A DNA stretch of 64,000 nucleotides from Blasia pusilla (GCA_050084515.1 CM114272.1:51212001-51276000); one strand, 5' to 3'. Shown: positions 48,391 to 61,913, numbered from the stretch's first letter. The notes: generated from the letters alone by a model not told the origin. Made by a program: numbers and translations.

Positions 48391-50940
48391 TGCAGGCCGG
48401 CCCATCCTTGATCAGTCAAGAATTCTCCCAGTCTAATTCCAGAAATAGAATAAACATAACGTATTCTAGTCGGCCTGCGACGTGTTGAACGTTGGAGTGG
48501 ACTTCTTCGCGGACAGTGCTGACGTCGAACTTGATCGCGAAAAGGGACGTGCGGAAGAAACTGGAGCACTAACAAGTTTGAGATGTGCACTCCACTAAAA
48601 TCAATCAATGACGGCAACTGTTCAGAGGCATATTCTTCTTGCTGACGTTAATTGGATCTCAGAAATCGTATAGAACTCTATGCATTATCACAAGAGCCTC
48701 CCGGGCAAGGAGGAGGGCATACTACTACTTACAGCTTAATCCTAACCTTCAAAGCTTGCCCATGACAAGTACTGTAGACTATAAAGCTGTAGCTAAGAGA
48801 GGCCGATCGAGGGTAAGGAGGCACCTACACAGTTCACCCCACAATAACTATGAACGGGATCGGATGTCGACGAGGAAGGTCTCAAGTACATCCCGGTGAA
48901 AGAGGAATCCTTCAATGCGGACACTCACACGGACTCTTTTCGAGCTACGACAGTAGCCTTTCTCCTCGTAGAGCATAGCTAGAGCACAGTACTACCATTT
49001 TGCTTCGTGAGTCGTAGCCTTAACCGGTGTCATTATAACTACGACTCCTTTCTCGATCTGGACTGTACAGTGCAATTTCTTCTTGATTCTGTCTTATTTT
49101 CCAAGGGAAGCACAAAGCAATCAATGGCTCTCCTTTCTCCAGTTCTCAACCAACCTTGGACGGGATAATTTCTTCTTGCTTCTGTTCTCTTCGAATTTCT
49201 CTGGTAGGTAGACAACAGGTGCCATTATCCCGTTCAGATGATCTCGCTGTTCCTCCGTCGATCTCTTTGGTCCTTGACGCGAAATCGTAAGGATGATCCT
49301 AAGGTCCTTGGAAGTACTCCAACCGGTTTCTAATTGTCATGTTACTGCTTGCAGTCGGTAACTTTTCAGTCATATCTGTCGTCTCCGTCCAAGGGCACTC
49401 GCGCCAGAAAACAATGTCTACTCGCGTCATTGTTTCGGCGTGCAAAGTTAGAAGTTACGATTTAAATTTTTTTGTTTGTTTGAAGTGCCTTTTTCTTAAT
49501 TGTGCCTATACGCAAAATTCGCGCGCCCAATTTGTAATTCGAGCGCTGAATTCGATACGCCTGCCTCTCCTTCAAACCGCAAACATTATGTCCTTACAAG
49601 ACCTCTTTACATTCAACTGCCCATGTCTTCTACGATTCCATGTGAGAAAGTACTGGGAGTTCGAGTGGCGATTTTGAGAGCTCATCGTTGGTAGATTAGT
49701 TACAGTACTACCCACATTCAGTATTCTCAAAACTTCTGCCTTCTTCCGAATTCGGCGCTCGAATCTCATATTGTCAAAACCCACAGTGTAGGTAATGAAA
49801 CGTCAAAATTGTGCCACCTAGGAATCCGGAGAAGAAATAGTGATTTGAGGACTGGCTCTTCCTCCAAACATTGTGATTGATTTTTCCATTAGTTTTTCCA
49901 CCACACTAATTCTTTGGGTCATGCTTGTTTCCTCTTTCTTCTTCTGGTTCGGGCGCTCGCTTCTTATGGAAGAGATCAAAATGGGGCAGAGCCCAATTTC
50001 ATCTTTGAGACCGAGTCTGATCGAACTTGAGGTGCCCAAATCGCTTGCAGATATTGCAGCACAGTGTGGCCGCACCACTAATTGCTCCGTGAGAATTGCC
50101 CCGAATCCTTCGTGATCTCTTCGGAGTTGGGGATTTGTCGTTCACCATCTGATTATTATCTCACTATCATCATCATTGCTGGAATTGTAGCAGCAAAATA
50201 TCAGTGAGAAGAGAATAAGCTGATGATGGTCGTCACGGCTTGCCCTTCACCCGCTCCATAAGACCAAGGATTCCCGGCGAAGATTATGACGCAAGCACAC
50301 AAGCTGGTTAAGATGTCAGGGTGGCAATTTCAATTTCTTGGAGAAGATGTGATTAACTTCAATTTTGCAGCCGCAATTTAGACCCCAAGATGTCTATCAT
50401 CCTATTGCAGGTTAAGCATTGTGAATCGATTTTGAGGCTTTCCTCCAACGGGCATTCGGCAGTTGTGGCCAATCAATGCAAGTACACTCTCAAGGAACAA
50501 AAATTGTAGGCATCCTGTTGGTAGTCAGATGTCTAGCCTTGTTTCCCAAGAAGTCGGCAGGATCTGAGTGTATCATTTGAGGTAGTAAGGAATCAAGTAT
50601 GTTCCTTGGCAACTATGATAGGTAGCGGTTGTGTCGGAATCTATGTGAACATATGCAAACTTTCCACCCAGGACTTCTTCATGAAAGAATTCGGGACTCC
50701 CTATGAAGATCGCTACTAGTATGTATATTTGCACTACTGCCAGTAAGTAGTGATTCGAAAATACACTTCATAACAGCGTGCTCTGTTTTGCACTGAGAAG
50801 ATGCAACCAGCTTCAATCTCCTCATAAGAAATCTATGAGCTCGCAAATGAAACTCATCTGAGTCACTCCAGAAGTGACGAATGCCAAAAACCAGAATGAT
50901 TTGGGCCATCCCACGAGAAGCGCGGTCATGTGAAAGACCA
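48391..50940. other. Unique-looking DNA without recognised genes
   Basis: Short frames on both strands lack motifs. A 17-base inverted word pair (attcgagcgctgaattcg near 49538 and its near reverse complement near 49748) is the only structure seen. Confidence 0.4.
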
Positions 50941-52330
50941 GAAGCAGAGAGAGAGAGAGAGAGACTGTACTCATTAAGTAGTGCCTGTCGTAGCCTTGCG
51001 ACCATAGACCCCGCGCCCTGGTTGGACGGTGCTTGAGACTGGGAGGTGTAGAGAGAGAAGCAAGTGAAGACATATAGTGTGAGTGCTGACCAAACAACGT
51101 GTTTGTGCGGAGCTTCCAAGTGTCAACCAAGAAACTCTTCACCACACCATCTACTTTACCTGATTGGGATCCCCAGTAGACATTACTTACCAGTGCAGCA
51201 GCTTTGGGCAATGAATCAAGCCTACTGAATGTGTTGAACAATTCTGGTGCTACCAGCTTAGCAATATCAGCATAAGCTCTTGCTCTGTGAGTTGTGAATT
51301 TTGCGAAGGAGACCAAGTAATGACTAGAGGTTTCATCCACATTGTCACACAAGGCGCAAGAGTTTAGTTGTGTTCCCATCCTGCATTTCTTATGGTTCAA
51401 GGGGATTGCTCCCGTTCTGAACTTGAACTTGAGCCGGGTTCCCAAGCAAGGGGTTCCCCGCAAATAGTTCTTCAGTTCTGCTTTCTCGGGATATACCGTC
51501 AAGAGAGAGAGGTCAGACATTTTCATGGCTTGCTCCATGCTGTTCTGCTGTGAGCGTTTGCCTACTGCTTTGGTTATGGTATCCACGAATGCTTTCTCAT
51601 CTTGCTCCCACAGTTCAGGCCCTGCTGGGAGCTTGGAAGCTTGCACAATCTCTTGAACCTTTTTCGTCCAAGATTTGGCCTGCTTTACGGGTCTTCTTTG
51701 GGTCCAGGTTTTCCCCAACACCTCTTTAGGATAGCGATGGGAGTCCATTGTCTCCAGCTGCCTCCGCCATTTCAACTTGGCAATGTCACGTCTATCCTCC
51801 AAGGGTTCCACACTTAGTTCTGATCTCACACCAACTCGGGCTGTTCGTGATGAGGTTGACATCATACCTCGAAACGCCTTCAGCTGTACAGCTTCAAGCC
51901 TATCCCTTTGTTTGGTGTTGGCATCCCACACTGCTGCCCCGTATTCCAGCGAGGGACGAATGGTATGCAAAATGACAGAGCGCTTTACTTCTGATGTGAT
52001 ATCCCGGCAATGTAGGAATCTGGACAGACCGTTCACCTTCTTGTGGCCTTTCTCAGTAGTCTTCTTGATGTGTGCATCCCACATGCAATCTTCCGAGAAT
52101 TCTATGCCTAGATAGGTGTATGTAACCACACAGGGGATCTCTTGTTCGTCCCAGTACCATTGTTGGTCTTGGTCCACCTCCTTGCCATTGAAAATCATCA
52201 CACCGCACTTCAGTACATTTGCCTCCCCACATGTCACACCAGATTTTGGTCAGGGAGATCATCTCTTGGAGTTTCTCTCCTGTTTCCTTGAGGCCACCAA
52301 AGTCATCAGCAAACATTAGGGCAACAACAG
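50822..52330 (-). pseudogene. LINE reverse transcriptase, active-site and C-terminal part
   Basis: Near 52318-52292 the minus strand has LMFADDFGG, the RT catalytic FADD box. After a frameshift near 52235 a 471-codon frame follows: MIFNGKEV, YTYLGIEFS (typical thumb region), KRSVILHTIRPSLEYGAAVW, QRDRLEAVQLKAFRGM. The distal part has FKFRTGAIPLNHKKCRMG and a CALCDNVDETSSHYL zinc-knuckle-like end. No RNase H domain is visible. The reading frame runs past the element's apparent end at the (GA)n tract, 50947-50966. Confidence 0.85.
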
Positions 52331-53422
52331 AGCTGTTGCCCCTCCCGTATGCCTAGTCCACTATCCTCCATTTCTTCCAATAGGGAATTCACCAAAATGT
52401 TGAAGAGAGTGGGGAGAGCGGGCATCCTTGAGCCACTCCTTGTTTGATGTCGAATGTCCCACTCTTTTGGCCATTCACCAGAACTCTACTCCTTGTGTTC
52501 TTCTCCACCACCCTTCACATTTTCCCTCTAAGCCCCGCCTTCCACAAGCTATAAGATAGCCCGTCAAGCCATACAATGTCATATGCCTTCTTGAGGTCCA
52601 AGAAGAAGCAATAGGTGGGTTTCCCCTCTTTTTCCTACCCTGGATAATCTGACTGAAGATGAAGATGTGATCCACGCATCCTCAGGCTTGCCGGAAGCCA
52701 GCCTGGCCTTCCTTGATGACAGAATTCTCCTCCAGGTACACAGAGATCCTACTGTTGAGTATACGGAAAAGGAGCTTCCCGACTACACTTAGCAATGTAA
52801 TACCCATGTAGTTTCGAGGGTCTTCTCGCTCACCCTTCTTGAAGAGGTTCACGATGACTCCCACCCGCCATCTTTGTGGGATGACTTCTGCCCGCCAGAC
52901 CAGGTTGAAGAGACTCACTAGAGAACGAGCCATAGCAGCATCGCCATACTTCAACAGCTCATTCACAAGCTCATCACCAGCGCCTGCTTTGTGGTTCACA
53001 AGTTCTTTGATCGCTGCTCCCACCTCATTCAGGAAGAACCAATCGTTATATGGGTTGCCTAGCTCAACCTCATCATCTACCTTCTCTCGTTGTATCTTAA
53101 CAAAATCCTCCACCACCCTCTCGAAGTTCTGCTCTTCAAGGGATGTCCGAGCGGGCTTCCTGCCTAACTCCTTGTAATGGTCTTCCAAGACATGTCGGAT
53201 CTGTTTAGCCGTGGTCACCATTCCACCGTCTTTTCTCTTCAAGGCCTTTACGTCATTTTTGTCCATGGCCTTGCTCAATTTCTGCACTTCCATCCAGAAC
53301 TTTTTTTGATTCTCAGTGAAATTCTCATTGATGGATGAGTATGTCGCTTGGTTCAATTTCTTCTTGTGCATTCGCACAAGAAGACGGGTTTCCTTGCGTA
53401 GGGCCACATACTCTGCCCACAA
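52331..53422 (-). pseudogene. LINE reverse transcriptase, N-terminal and palm part
   Basis: From 53422 the frame gives FWMEVQKLSKAMDKNDVKAL, then AGAGDELVNELLKYGDAAM, IPQRWRVGVIVNLFKKG, DPRNYMGITLLSVVGKLLFR and EGQAGFR, the first conserved RT blocks. After a stop near 52680 the next blocks appear in other frames: FFLDLKKAYDIVWLDGL, RVLVNGQKSGTFDIKQGVAQ and GCPLSPTLFNILVNSLLEEM. Stops and shifts make it inactive. It continues into the FADD box. Confidence 0.85.
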
Positions 53423-53467
53423 GGATGCATCGTCCCTGGCTTTGGCACTTGTTACATACGCTTCCCT

Positions 53468-54680
53468 TCATTTGGCAATGGCTGCCTTGAGTTCCAAGGA
53501 CCACCATTTGACGGCTTTGCCGCATATTATCAATTTCCTACCGACAGCAATCTCGGCGGCATCTGTCACTCCACGCTCCCACCATGCCAGCACCATGTCC
53601 ACGGTTGTTCTTGTGAACCCAAAGGTCTTGATGGTAGATGCAATGAAAGTGTCAAATGCCAAGAGATTTTCTGCCAGCTTGCCAATGTACACCTTCTTGT
53701 TGCCCTCATCTTGGAAGTCCTCTATCCTCCATTTCTTAATCACTCTCTTCACAGGTTTGGTCGAGCATTTTAGCCTTTGCTGCAACTCTGTCCAAACCAA
53801 TGAATGATCTGATCTTCCAATGTCTGTCGCATCCACTATGATCTTCCCACTGCGTGCGTAGAGTTCCTCATCCACAGCTATGTAGTCCACAATGGAGCTT
53901 TCATTCTCCTTGAAGTTGACCCTAGTCCAAGTCGGGGAACCCACCTTATGCCTATCATTCAGTGCCATCAGTTGAAGTTCCCTCAACATCGTGATCAGCC
54001 GTGTGCCATTGCCATTCACTCTCACATCTCCAAACATTCCGATCTCCGCTTGGGAATCGGTGCCTTGCCCCATCCAGCTATTGAAGTCTCCCAGCAAGAC
54101 TATGTTCCCCTTTGTCTAGAACCCAAGGCATCAGTTTTCACACTATCAAAAGCTGCCTCCGTTACAGCAGCAGATTCACTGTTTGTAGGCATGTAAATAC
54201 ACCCAATATACATATCCCGCGAGTTGCACTCTGCTCGGACTTTGACCATATGCTATGTTCATACTCGAGCCCTATGCTGATGATCTCACACTTGTCTACC
54301 ATGAAGTCTCTGATGAAGAACCGGACACCCTTCATACCTCTGTTGTTGTCCGCCTGGATGATGCACATCTTTCCAAACCATGCATAGTGCGGTACATGGG
54401 GTATCTCCATTAACTTGGTTTTCCAAGTTTCCTGACCACCACATATATGTATTTGATTTTTCACCAAAACTTCAGCAACCTCCAGCTGCTTCATTGCATA
54501 GGTCAATCCACAGAAGTTCCAAGTACCCAAACGCAGACCTGTCACTAAGTGGGTTGGGGGTCGGCGGGCACGCTTTTGGCGTAGGTGTGGTTGCTTGCAA
54601 CATGGAACCTCTTCATGTGCAGGCTCTTCATCGCTGGTTCCTTGGAGAGCACTAAAGATATTAGGTGTGTAGATCACCAA
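53468..54680 (-). pseudogene. LINE endonuclease (EEP/APE type)
   Basis: The N-terminal half (54680-54162) has LGTWNFCGLTYAMKQLEVAE, GGQETWK and GVRFFIRDF. After a one-base frame change the C-terminal half (54097-53468) has MLGDFNSWMGQG, ALNDRHKVGSPTWTR, SSIVDYIAVD and GRSDHSLVW, which are the catalytic Asn, Asp and His blocks of exonuclease-endonuclease-phosphatase nucleases. The enzyme would nick target DNA for reverse transcription. The frame break disables it. Confidence 0.85.
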
Positions 54681-54701
54681 CGATTTTGTGGAGATGGGCC
54701 T

Positions 54702-55064
54702 TTAATTCAAGCTGGAACCACCCTCGACTACCATAGCCCTCCAATTGTAGGCACGTCTCAATTCTTGAGATACCTGGTTTTTGTGGCAAGCCAAGTATTG
54801 GCCTTCTCTGCCCTTGATGGACCCCTTGAAGATACATTGATGGCCATTCATCATCCGAGTAACTCCAACAATAGCCAGGAATTCAAAGCCCAAAGCTGCG
54901 CACATGATCTTAAATGATACGAAGTCTATTGTGGGACGTACACCAAAAATGATCATGTGGAACCGTTGTCTCCTCCTGTAGACTATATTGAACTCTTTGC
55001 CCACATCCAAAATGCTGGGGGCCTTTGATCGTCTCACATAAACATGCCGGTATTCCCCGCCCAA
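54702..55064 (-). pseudogene. Probable LINE upstream reading frame
   Basis: A 120-codon minus frame (RHVYVRRSKAPSILDVGKEF, FHMIIFGVRPTIDFVSFKI) lies just upstream of the endonuclease in the same orientation. It is probably an ORF1-type or N-terminal piece of the LINE, but no nucleic-acid-binding motif is recognisable. Confidence 0.35.
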
Positions 55065-55690
55065 CTTGGGGATGCTGAGCTTTGGTATGCGCCTTTGATA
55101 GGTGAACTAATACTCCTCACAAGCTTGGGAGGACGGAGATATATTGGGCTCAAGGCCGCTGATTATATGTAGAGGTTTGGCAAACAACTGATTTAGGATC
55201 TGGGAAGAATGTTTAAGCTCCCAACCCGAAAGTCCAGACAGGGACTCGCTGTCCTATTTCTGCGGAGGGGCTGCCTCCAAGTGGCAGGGTGCCCAAAGAG
55301 AGCCCGCTTGTTACCCCCAGAGATCATCACTACTTGCCAAGGTGAATAGTCCTGGCATTAAGCTGCAGAGGAGGGCCCGTGAATCCAACTTCAAAAGAAG
55401 GAGAGGTCTCCATTTCTCCAACTAAGTCCACTAGACACCTTACTTGTGGCACAAGTGCCACAAGTCACATGGATTACAGGACACACTAATCCACACCTAC
55501 CAACCAGGGGAACGACATCGCAAGCTCACTACAGGTTCCAACTATAGCAATGGGCAACTCGATAGAGAGTATTGCTATATTGCTTGCACGCGGTTCACTC
55601 ATTATAAGCTACCCAGGAGCAGTGCTTTAGAACATGTTGTCCCAACATACCAAGCCTGTCGGGACTTGTAGTTTTGAGGTTTAAACCCAA
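55065..55690. other. Likely LINE 5' region or flank
   Basis: GC-moderate sequence without recognisable coding potential between the LINE frames and the GA microsatellite. The 5' limit of the LINE could not be fixed. Confidence 0.3.
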
Positions 55691-55696
55691 CCAGGC

Positions 55697-56500
<804 letters not shown>

Positions 56501-56520
56501 GAAGAAAGTGGTGGTGGTGA

Positions 56521-57975
56521 TTGACAGATGCAGTAGGCAAGGCAAGGGCAATGCTTCCACTAGTGCGCCAAACTCCCCTAATGATATCGGATTCCCAAAT
56601 ATCCACTTTTCAAGGAGATTTTACTCAAGATGTGATGGAAATTTCCAAAGATAAGTTCCCTCCCTGGTCCTCAACCCACATCAAAATTTCGATTGCGGCC
56701 AACAAATGTGAGATGGAAACCGTGGAATTGCATGGGAGTAAACAGTCGCGCATGTCTTCAGGAAAGTTAAAGTGGTCTAAAGTGGCTACTTTCTGCTTAA
56801 ATAATGGAGTCGATAATCCCATTTGAGATGGAAACCAGTGTAAGAAAAAGTGGTCGGCCATTCTTAAGGACTTAGAAAAGGTATACGATTGGGAGAGGAG
56901 GCAAAAAAGTGGCGAGGTGGGTTACTACGACATGGATCGTTCTAGTCGTAAGAAAAATGATTTTCCTGTTAACTTCAATGAGGATTTCTATAAAGACATG
57001 GAGTCTTGGCTTCCTAGATGTCAAGATGTGAATCCAGAGGCTGGTGGTGTATGTCCATTTGATACCGGACTCCTCCCATCTGCAGATGAGGTCATCAATT
57101 TATTTGACGAGCCAAGTACGCGAGTAAATAATGATATTATGTACTTTTGATTACAATATGTTATTATCTTCTATCCTTTAATATTTTATTTTATTCAATA
57201 GTAGAGAAAATAAGTATATGGTAGAGTAAATAATGATATTATGCACTTGTGATTACAATAATATATGTTAGTATCTTCTCTCCTTTAATATTTTCTTTTA
57301 TTCAATGGTAGAGAATTATGGATATCATGGAGAAGGAAGTCTAACTTGTGAAACCAAAGAAATTGAAGGAGAAACCAAAGAAGATCGACCACATCATGCA
57401 AGCACCACTCCATGTGTGTATTAACCTATCCTTCCTCTAGTTCTTGTGTTGTACTTCTTGCACATATACTTATTTTCTTACTATAAGTGTTTCCTTGCAG
57501 ATGCATCAAATTATAGTGGTCAAGGGGAAGCTTATAATGAAGAGCCACATCAAACAAGTTCACCCACGCGTGGTGAGTGATTTTTCGAAATTCCCAATGC
57601 ACATATTTGTACATTGGGAAAAAACAAACATAAAATTATATTTCATTTGCATTTTTTAAAGCCTTTTGCATGCAATCAAGCCTTTCGTATGTATGTTGCT
57701 AAGAAGTTCCTATGTTATGACTTTAGGGACCACATCATGTAAGGCTAAAGGAGTTTGGTCAGATTCCCCTCCCAAACCAGCTCGAAAAAGAAATACGAGC
57801 CTTGGTTGTGGAATTAAGGGCAAGAAATGAAAGTGCTCAACAAGTGAACTTTCACCAAGATGCCATCACAAAGGACTTGATCTAAGTCATAAAGGAGGGA
57901 CAAGAAAAACAAGGTGAGAGTATGAAAGCACTTGTAGAAGTATTTGCAATATATCTTCAAAGTAAGAAATCTTGA
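56521..57975 (+). pseudogene. PIF/Harbinger Myb/trihelix-like protein, copy 1
   Basis: This is the DNA-binding partner of PIF/Harbinger transposase. Exon 1 (about 56521-57120) carries a Myb/SANT-like helix set: SGKLKWSKVATFCLNNGVDN, one TGA stop at 56824, then GNQCKKKWSAILKDLEKVYD and YDMDRSSRKKNDFPVNFNED. A donor-like cgagtaaat follows. Later exons read NYGYHGEGSL (57316), ASNYSGQGEAYNEEPHQTSS (57502) and, after ctttag at about 57726, GTTSCKAKGVWSDSPP and RKRNTSLGCGIKGKK. Compared with copy 2, this exon has TGA for CGA and TAA for CAA. The first intron contains a 102-bp tandem duplication (57122 and 57224). Confidence 0.75.
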
Positions 57976-58115
57976 ATAATGAAAGTAGGAAACACACGAT
58001 ACAATGAATAGTATTTACATCTGAATAAAAATGTTTATTGATTTCCAAAATTTTAACTACACTCACAAATGGGTTATATGAAGAAGTCATCAAATACATC
58101 AAAGAAGTCATCTAG

Positions 58116-59286
58116 CTACTCTACTTGTGGCACTATATGGTTGAGACGAGCATCTCTGTTTGCTCTTCCATCAGATGTGGCTATGTTGCTTGGTACAAAA
58201 CTTTGAAATCCAGGTGGATGAGGTCTTGCGGTCCTAAAAAGTGTATCTGGAGAATGATCTTGTCTATCAATCAAGATATTGTGCAAGATACAACAAGCAA
58301 CGATCATCTTTGGTAAGCGCTCCAAGTTTGGATGATGAATATGTTGGTTTAGTATGCGCCACGTTCCTTTCAATCGTCCAAAAGCCCTCTCCACAAACAT
58401 ATGCATGGAAGAATGGAGATAATTCCATGCCTATTTTCGACCACTTGCTCCTGGATAAGGGACTAATAGCCAAGGTAATAGCGGATATCCTGGATCACCA
58501 ATGATATACTCTCAAATGCTCTTGTTTTATCTCAATGGAACTGAAGGACCAATCAAATAACTTTCTCCTTGAATTGCTCTCTTGAACAATTCAGAGTTTT
58601 GGAGGAGTCGTGTGTCATGAACACAAGGTGGATATCCTGCAAACAAATACAAGAATCGTAGCTCTAAATCCACGACAGCTTGCATAGCACATGCGTAAGA
58701 TTTACTCTTATGAGTATACCATGACATGGCATTTGTACCTGATGGTAAGTCAATGAGAAAATGAGTGGCGTCTATTGCACCACAATAATTCAAAAATCCA
58801 TGTTGTGCTTGAAAACCAGCTTTGACTCTTTCTAATCGTGCTCCAGTAGGCTAAGTTATAGCTCCATGAGCCACGCCCACAAGGGCGTCAATTACTCTAT
58901 GGACAACTCTAGCCGTAGTAGAGCGTCCAAGATCAAAGAGTTCTCCAATCCCCAATAATTGATCCCTTGTGGCAAGTGATTGCTACTTGCCTCTCAACAC
59001 TTAGCAATATGTTTGGTAGTTGTTGCAATGCTTTTGGAGGGTTTGTAGTCAATCGACCTCTCAATAGATTGCAAATCAAATCGAATGTCCCTATTGAGAT
59101 TCGGAAAAACTCTTTGAATCGCAAGGGATTATCTCTACACATAATGTGGTCCTCAATGAAGAGAGTTATAAAGCCTATAGATCTTAGTTTGATATACCAA
59201 TTATCCAACCTAGAATCGCATGAAATCTTTGCCCCATTCAACAAGTGTAAACATAAGAGAGTATGAAGAGTGATGGTAGAAATCAT
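58116..59286 (-). pseudogene. PIF/Harbinger transposase (DDE nuclease), copy 1
   Basis: Convergent to the Myb-like gene, as in autonomous Harbinger elements. The minus strand reads FKEFFRISIGTFDLICNLL (substrate-recognition N-terminus), then GELFDLGRSTTARVVHRVID in a shifted frame, and YCGAIDATHFLIDLPSGTN with the first catalytic Asp. AGYPPCVHDTRLLQNSELF carries the second Asp. HMFVERAFGRLKGTWRILNQ carries the Glu, and PKMIVACCILHNILIDRQ is the family's C-terminal helix. Stops near 58525 and frameshifts between 58527 and 58406 and around 58930 inactivate it. Confidence 0.9.
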
Positions 59287-59289
59287 TTA

Positions 59290-60469
59290 AGATAACACAA
59301 GCATTATAGAAAGGCATATAGCTAAGTCAAAAGAGTCATCCATGGTAGTGGAAGGTAAGAGGAGAATGTATGGACACACCACAATTACAAGGTATGGAAG
59401 AGGAGGAAAAAGGAAGAATGAAGAAAACAAGAAGAACTACCATGGGGCAAGTTCTTATGAAATGGGGTTTCCACGGAAGGGTGTTAAATAGGGAGGGGCT
59501 AGAATTCTGGTATTTGGAGCTTAACATCCCGAACTGAAATTAGTTATCAGTTTTATGGAAAAAATTTGTTAGTACTAACTTTTGATGATGGGGTTTTCAG
59601 ATTAGGGTGAGCAAATTCGGTTTCAACTAGTATTCCGAGTGCAATGGATGCGAAGAGCCAACTTCTTGCAAGCTGGAGAAGGTGGGATTGCGGGCATTGA
59701 ATCATGTGAGAAGAAGGTCAGAGTGGAGTTTTCTGTCATGTCTGGCGCACAAGGCTCAGATTAATTGGAGATGCCTCTCGTGTCTACCGCAAAAGGCTGC
59801 TCGGCTTTCGAATGTGTGAATTTTCGAACTTCAAACTTTTCTTTGTTTGAACTTGGGCAGTTTCTTGATCGTTAGCATTGTAAGTTCAAATTTACAGAGC
59901 CCAAGGATGTCTTCAACAACATTGGGACCTCTCGTTCACAACCTGAGGACTTTCGTCATTCGAGTGGACATTTTGTTTGCAATCTGCTACCTTGGGAAGT
60001 GCATATCGGGAGTTTCATTACCGATTTCTCCTTGTTTATCCTCTTTGCAGCATCCTTGGCAGATCCATCAAGCAATTGAAGATTTTTCTGAAGATCTTGC
60101 TTGGCAGAAGCAACCGCAATTGAAAATTTTGTGAATTGTAATTTCTTCACTCTCTCCTCCCACTACTTCCATTGGCTTCAAATCAGTTTCTTCCACACAT
60201 CCTACCCTGTCCGTCTCTATTCGGCTGTCCAAAACTAGCTATACGTTAATGCACCATACGTATGCATTATGGCAATAGCCCGATGCCTGCTTCGGGAAGT
60301 ACACTTTTCTTTCCTTCGATTCCGCAAGCCCCACTTGCGGATATGCTTCGCTTCAATTCCGCAACCCCACATGCGGACATGCCTCGTTTGATCCAAGTTT
60401 GGAGGAGGTCTTTGAAACACGGTGAGTCGCTCAAGATATGTTAGCGCAAACAATGTATGATGGACTTGT
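59290..60469. other. DNA between the two Harbinger copies
   Basis: No recognised gene. A 38-bp tandem pair near 60319 and 60357 contains ttccgcaagccccacttgcg and its variant, each a small palindrome. Confidence 0.45.
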
Positions 60470-61189
60470 AATTACAAAAATTTATGTTATTATTTTCCAA
60501 TGGTAGAAAAGTATGGACATCATCGAGAAGGAAGTGAAACTCAGGAAACTTAAGAAGATCGACCACATCATGCAAGCACCACTCCATGTGTGTAGTCTCC
60601 TATCCTTCCTCTTATTCTTGAGTTGTAGCCTATCCTTCCTCTAGTTCCTCTTGTTCTTGTTTTGTACTTCTTGTGTATATACTTATTCTCTTACCATAAT
60701 TCTATCTTAGCATATGCATCAAATTATGGAGTTCAAGGAGAAGCTTACAATGAAGAGCCACACCAAACATGTTCACCCATAAGCAAAAATGGTGGTGAGT
60801 GAATTTTCAAAAATTTTAATGCATATATTTGTATATTGGGAACATACATGGATATTTGGTTTACATGTTTTAAAGCCTTTTACATGCATTCAACACTTTC
60901 GTATGTATGTTGCTAAGAAGTTGCTATTCTTTTGACTTTAGGGACTACATCATGTAAGGTTGAAGGGGTTTGGTTAGATTCCCCTCCTGAGCCAGATCGA
61001 AAAAGGAAGACAAGCCTTGGTTGTGGGATTAAAGGCAAGAAACGAAAGTGCTCAACAAGTGAACTTCACCAGGATGTCATCACAAAGGACTTGATCCAAG
61101 TGATAAAGGAGGGACAAGACAAACAAGCCAAGAGTATGGAAGCACTTGTAGAAGTATTTGCAATATATCTTCAAAGTAAGAAATCTTGA
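60470..61189 (+). pseudogene. PIF/Harbinger Myb-like protein, copy 2 (3' exons)
   Basis: Only the later exons remain. Words matching copy 1 begin near 60470, and the last exon (after ctttag, about 60942) is open to its stop at 61187-61189: GTTSCKVEGVWLDSPPEPDR, KRKTSLGCGIKGKKRKCSTS, DVITKDLIQVIKEGQDKQ, MEALVEVFAIYLQSKKS. It is the less damaged version of this exon. The Myb/trihelix exon is missing, replaced by unrelated sequence at 60240-60430. Confidence 0.7.
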
Positions 61190-61321
61190 ATGATGAAAGT
61201 AGGAAACATCCAGTGCAATGATATGTTTCTACGTCTAAATAAAAATATTTCTTGATTTAAAAAATGTTTACTACACTCACAAAATTAGTCATATCTTGCA
61301 TACATTGAAGAAGTTATCTAG

Positions 61322-61913
61322 CTACTCTACTTGTGGCACTATATGGTTGAGAAGAGCATCTCGGTTTGCTCTTCCATCACATGTGGCTATGTTGCTTGGT
61401 ACAAAACTTTGAAATCCAACTAGATGAGGCATCGCTGTCCTAAAAAGTGTATCTGGAGTATGATCTTGTCTATCAATCAAGATATTGTGCAAGATACAAC
61501 AAGCAATGATCATCTTTGGTAAGCACTCCAAGTTTGGATGATAAATATGTTGGTTTAGTATGCGCCATGTTCATTTCAATCGTCCAAAAGCCCTCTCCAC
61601 ACACATATGCATGGAAGAATGGAGATAGTTCCATGCCTCTTTTTGACCAGTTGCTCCTTAATAAGGGACTAAGAATCGTAACTATGAATCCACGACAGCT
61701 TGCATAGCACATGCGTAAGATTTACTCTTATGAGTAGACCATGACATGACATTTGTACCTGATGGTAAGTCAATGAGAAAATGAGTGGCATCTATTGCAC
61801 CACAACAATTCAAAAATCCACGTTGTGCTTGAAAACCAACTTTGACTCTTTCTAATCGTGCTCCAGTAGGCCAGGCTACAATTCCATGAGCCACGTCCAT
61901 AAGGGCGTCAATT
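61322..61913 (-). pseudogene. PIF/Harbinger transposase, copy 2, internally deleted
   Basis: Same sequence as copy 1 but cut short. From the copia insertion point it reads IDALMDVAHG, WPTGARLERVKVGFQAQRG, CCGAIDATHFLIDLPSGTN (first Asp), then jumps at AMQAVVDS (about 61680) to VERAFGRLK and PKMIIACCILHNILIDRQ. About 240 bp with the second catalytic Asp are deleted. The N-terminal part beyond 61913 has been displaced by the copia LTR. Confidence 0.85.

Noticed and set aside
48331-48400. Intact tRNA gene (possible Tyr, loop containing GTA)
   Set aside because: The anticodon-like hairpin has a 4-nt loop rather than 7, the T-arm does not pair and no acceptor stem is present.
49538-49765. Possible MITE from the attcgagcgc inverted words
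   Set aside because: Only 17 bases match, the words are not at symmetric ends, and no target duplication is evident.
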